Origin: Rickettsia endosymbiont of Ixodes persulcatus
GTDB taxonomy: Bacteria > Pseudomonadota > Alphaproteobacteria > Rickettsiales > Rickettsiaceae
Reading direction: 5' to 3'
DNA length: 16,914 nucleotides
Assembly (NCBI GenBank): GCA_027293795.1
Contig: JAPYLE010000064.1
Span: 1-16,914 of the forward strand
Part shown: in pieces, positions 16,015-16,914 of the stretch
Layout: each line of letters begins with the position of its first letter
Position numbering within the stretch: position 1 is the first letter of the stretch
Notes under the pieces: model-generated
The model's input: the letters and a program-made list of their open reading frames with translations, nothing else
Database searches by the model: none
What the model was told of the DNA's origin: nothing
Translations under genes and position numbers: made by a program

Positions 16015-16779
16015 ATGAAGAAACAACATATAATAAACGAGACTTTTTTAGATGTGATTCTAGCTAAGAAATTAGGCGCTACTTACACTTCTCCAAAAGA
16101 AATCAACGATCCTGACTTTGACCCCCGAAGCAGCAAAGCATTTCATCGATCTATTACTTAGAGCCGATGGCTTTAAGCCTGTTAAGACTGCAGTAGTTCA
16201 TCCGATCGATAAAGAATCATTACTCGGTGCAGTTAGAGCAGCACAATTTAATGTAATAAAACCGGTTTTAATTGGACCTCAACATAAAATAGAAGCAGTA
16301 GCAAAAGTTAATAATGTCGATCTTGAGGATTATCAAGTAATTAACGTTGAGCATAGCCACGAGTAGAGCTTGCAAAAAGAAAAGAGAAGTGGCGGCTGTT
16401 CTGAAAGGCTCTTTGCAGAGCTTATGTCTACGGTAGTTCATAAAGAAAACAGCCTTCGTACCGAACGCCGTATAAATCATGCTTTCCTAATGGCAGTCAC
16501 TACTTTTCCAAAGCCGTTTATTATTACTGATGCTGCTATTAATATCCGCCCTACTCTAGAAGATAAGCGTGATATAGTGCAGAATGCTATTGACTTAATG
16601 CATATTGCTCAAAGAAGACAAACAAGTTAGAGTGGCGGTATTATCAGCAGTTGAGAAGGTGACTTCTGCAATTCCTACAACCCTTAATGCTGCCGCTTTA
16701 TCAAAAATGGCAGATCCGCGGACAGATCACGAATGCTATAGTTGACGGACCGCTTGCGTTTGATAATGCTATATCTTTA
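16015..16779 (+). pseudogene. pta: Phosphate acetyltransferase, multiply frameshifted and 3'-truncated
   Basis: The pieces read in order as Pta (PTA_PTB family; acetyl-CoA + phosphate to acetyl phosphate + CoA). Frame 1 from ATG 16015 gives MKKQHIINETFLDVILAKKL; frame 2 from about 16118 gives TPEAAKHFIDLLLRADGFK onward to VINVEHSHE, ending at TAG 16364. Short bits follow in frame 1 (VELAKRKE) and frame 3 (EVAAVLKGSL, 16386-16415). Frame 2 resumes at 16418 with ELMSTVVHKEN through DAAINIRPTLEDKRD to IDLMH near 16603; frame 3 from 16611 gives KEDKQVRVAVLSAVE through AAALSKMAD to 16715; frame 1 from 16717 gives RGQITNAIVDGPLAFDNAISL, then TAG at 16780. That is at least five indels. The remaining C-terminal part is absent. 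The gene cannot make a working enzyme. Acetate/acetyl-CoA interconversion by this route is therefore probably lost unless another copy exists. Confidence 0.92.
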
Positions 16780-16914
16780 TAGTCCCTTTGGTGGTTAAAA
16801 CCTCCATCTTCCAGATGGAAAAGCTTTAGCTTGCCATGTGCGCCATGATGCGTTAGCATCACAAGCACCATGAGTTCAATACGTCAGGAAATTACGTACT
16901 GTTTACTATAGTCG
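16780..16914. other. Hairpin-rich stretch abutting the broken pta, possible insertion-element end
   Basis: Pta homology stops at 16779 and unrelated sequence starts at once. It holds several short perfect hairpins in a row: CCATCT-TCC-AGATGG (16804-16818), AAGCT-TT-AGCTT (16821-16832) and GATGC-GTTA-GCATC (16847-16860). No coding frame in it is recognisable. Small subterminal hairpins and an abrupt join next to a T-rich target are features of IS200/IS605-family ends, so an insertion relic is one reading. A rearrangement junction or a non-coding RNA gene are others. The window ends before this can be settled. Confidence 0.3.

Noticed and set aside
16268..16480. 70-codon minus-strand frame over pta
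   Set aside because: It is antisense to the recognisable Pta pieces and has no support of its own.

Overview
The window looks like chromosomal DNA of an obligate intracellular Rickettsia (Alphaproteobacteria). It is AT-rich, carries the rickettsial vir homolog (rvh) type IV secretion cluster with its expanded run of virB6-like genes, has palindromic elements between genes, and ends in a decaying metabolic gene. The exact species cannot be read from the sequence. A vapBC pair plus a broken pta suggests a spotted-fever-group or transitional-group genome rather than the typhus group, but that is inference.

Layout, all genes on the + strand. Positions 1-780 are the 3' end of an rvhB4 (VirB4) ATPase gene. 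A double-hairpin palindrome follows (802-892), then five consecutive VirB6-family genes: rvhB6a (922-3600), rvhB6b (3886-5904), rvhB6c (5911-8814), rvhB6d (8821-11487) and rvhB6e (11595-15041). A second double-hairpin palindrome (11492-11586) separates B6d from B6e. A type II toxin-antitoxin pair with its own promoter comes next: vapB (15119-15355) and vapC (15352-15762, ATGA overlap). Then come a ~120-nt imperfect palindrome resembling a Rickettsia palindromic element, a multiply frameshifted phosphate acetyltransferase pseudogene (16015-16779), and a hairpin-rich stretch (16780-16914) that begins exactly where pta homology stops.

How the genes work together: VirB4 powers assembly and secretion. 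VirB6 is the polytopic inner-membrane channel component. All five paralogs share a conserved membrane-loop signature with the invariant Trp of VirB6, and all are far longer than the ~300 aa of a classical VirB6 because of large exported N-terminal regions and variable C-terminal tails. B6a and B6b are close sisters, B6c and B6d share an exported motif, and B6e has a lipoprotein signal and a long charged helical tail.

Points worth a second look: a stop codon that cuts a still-open, repeat-containing tail off rvhB6a; a possible leader peptide with a perfect anti-Shine-Dalgarno match coupled to rvhB6d; a cysteine-dense exported segment in rvhB6c; a vapBC promoter whose -35/-10 spacer is made entirely of a TAA microsatellite; paired palindromes with compensatory changes; and the abrupt hairpin-rich junction at the end of pta.
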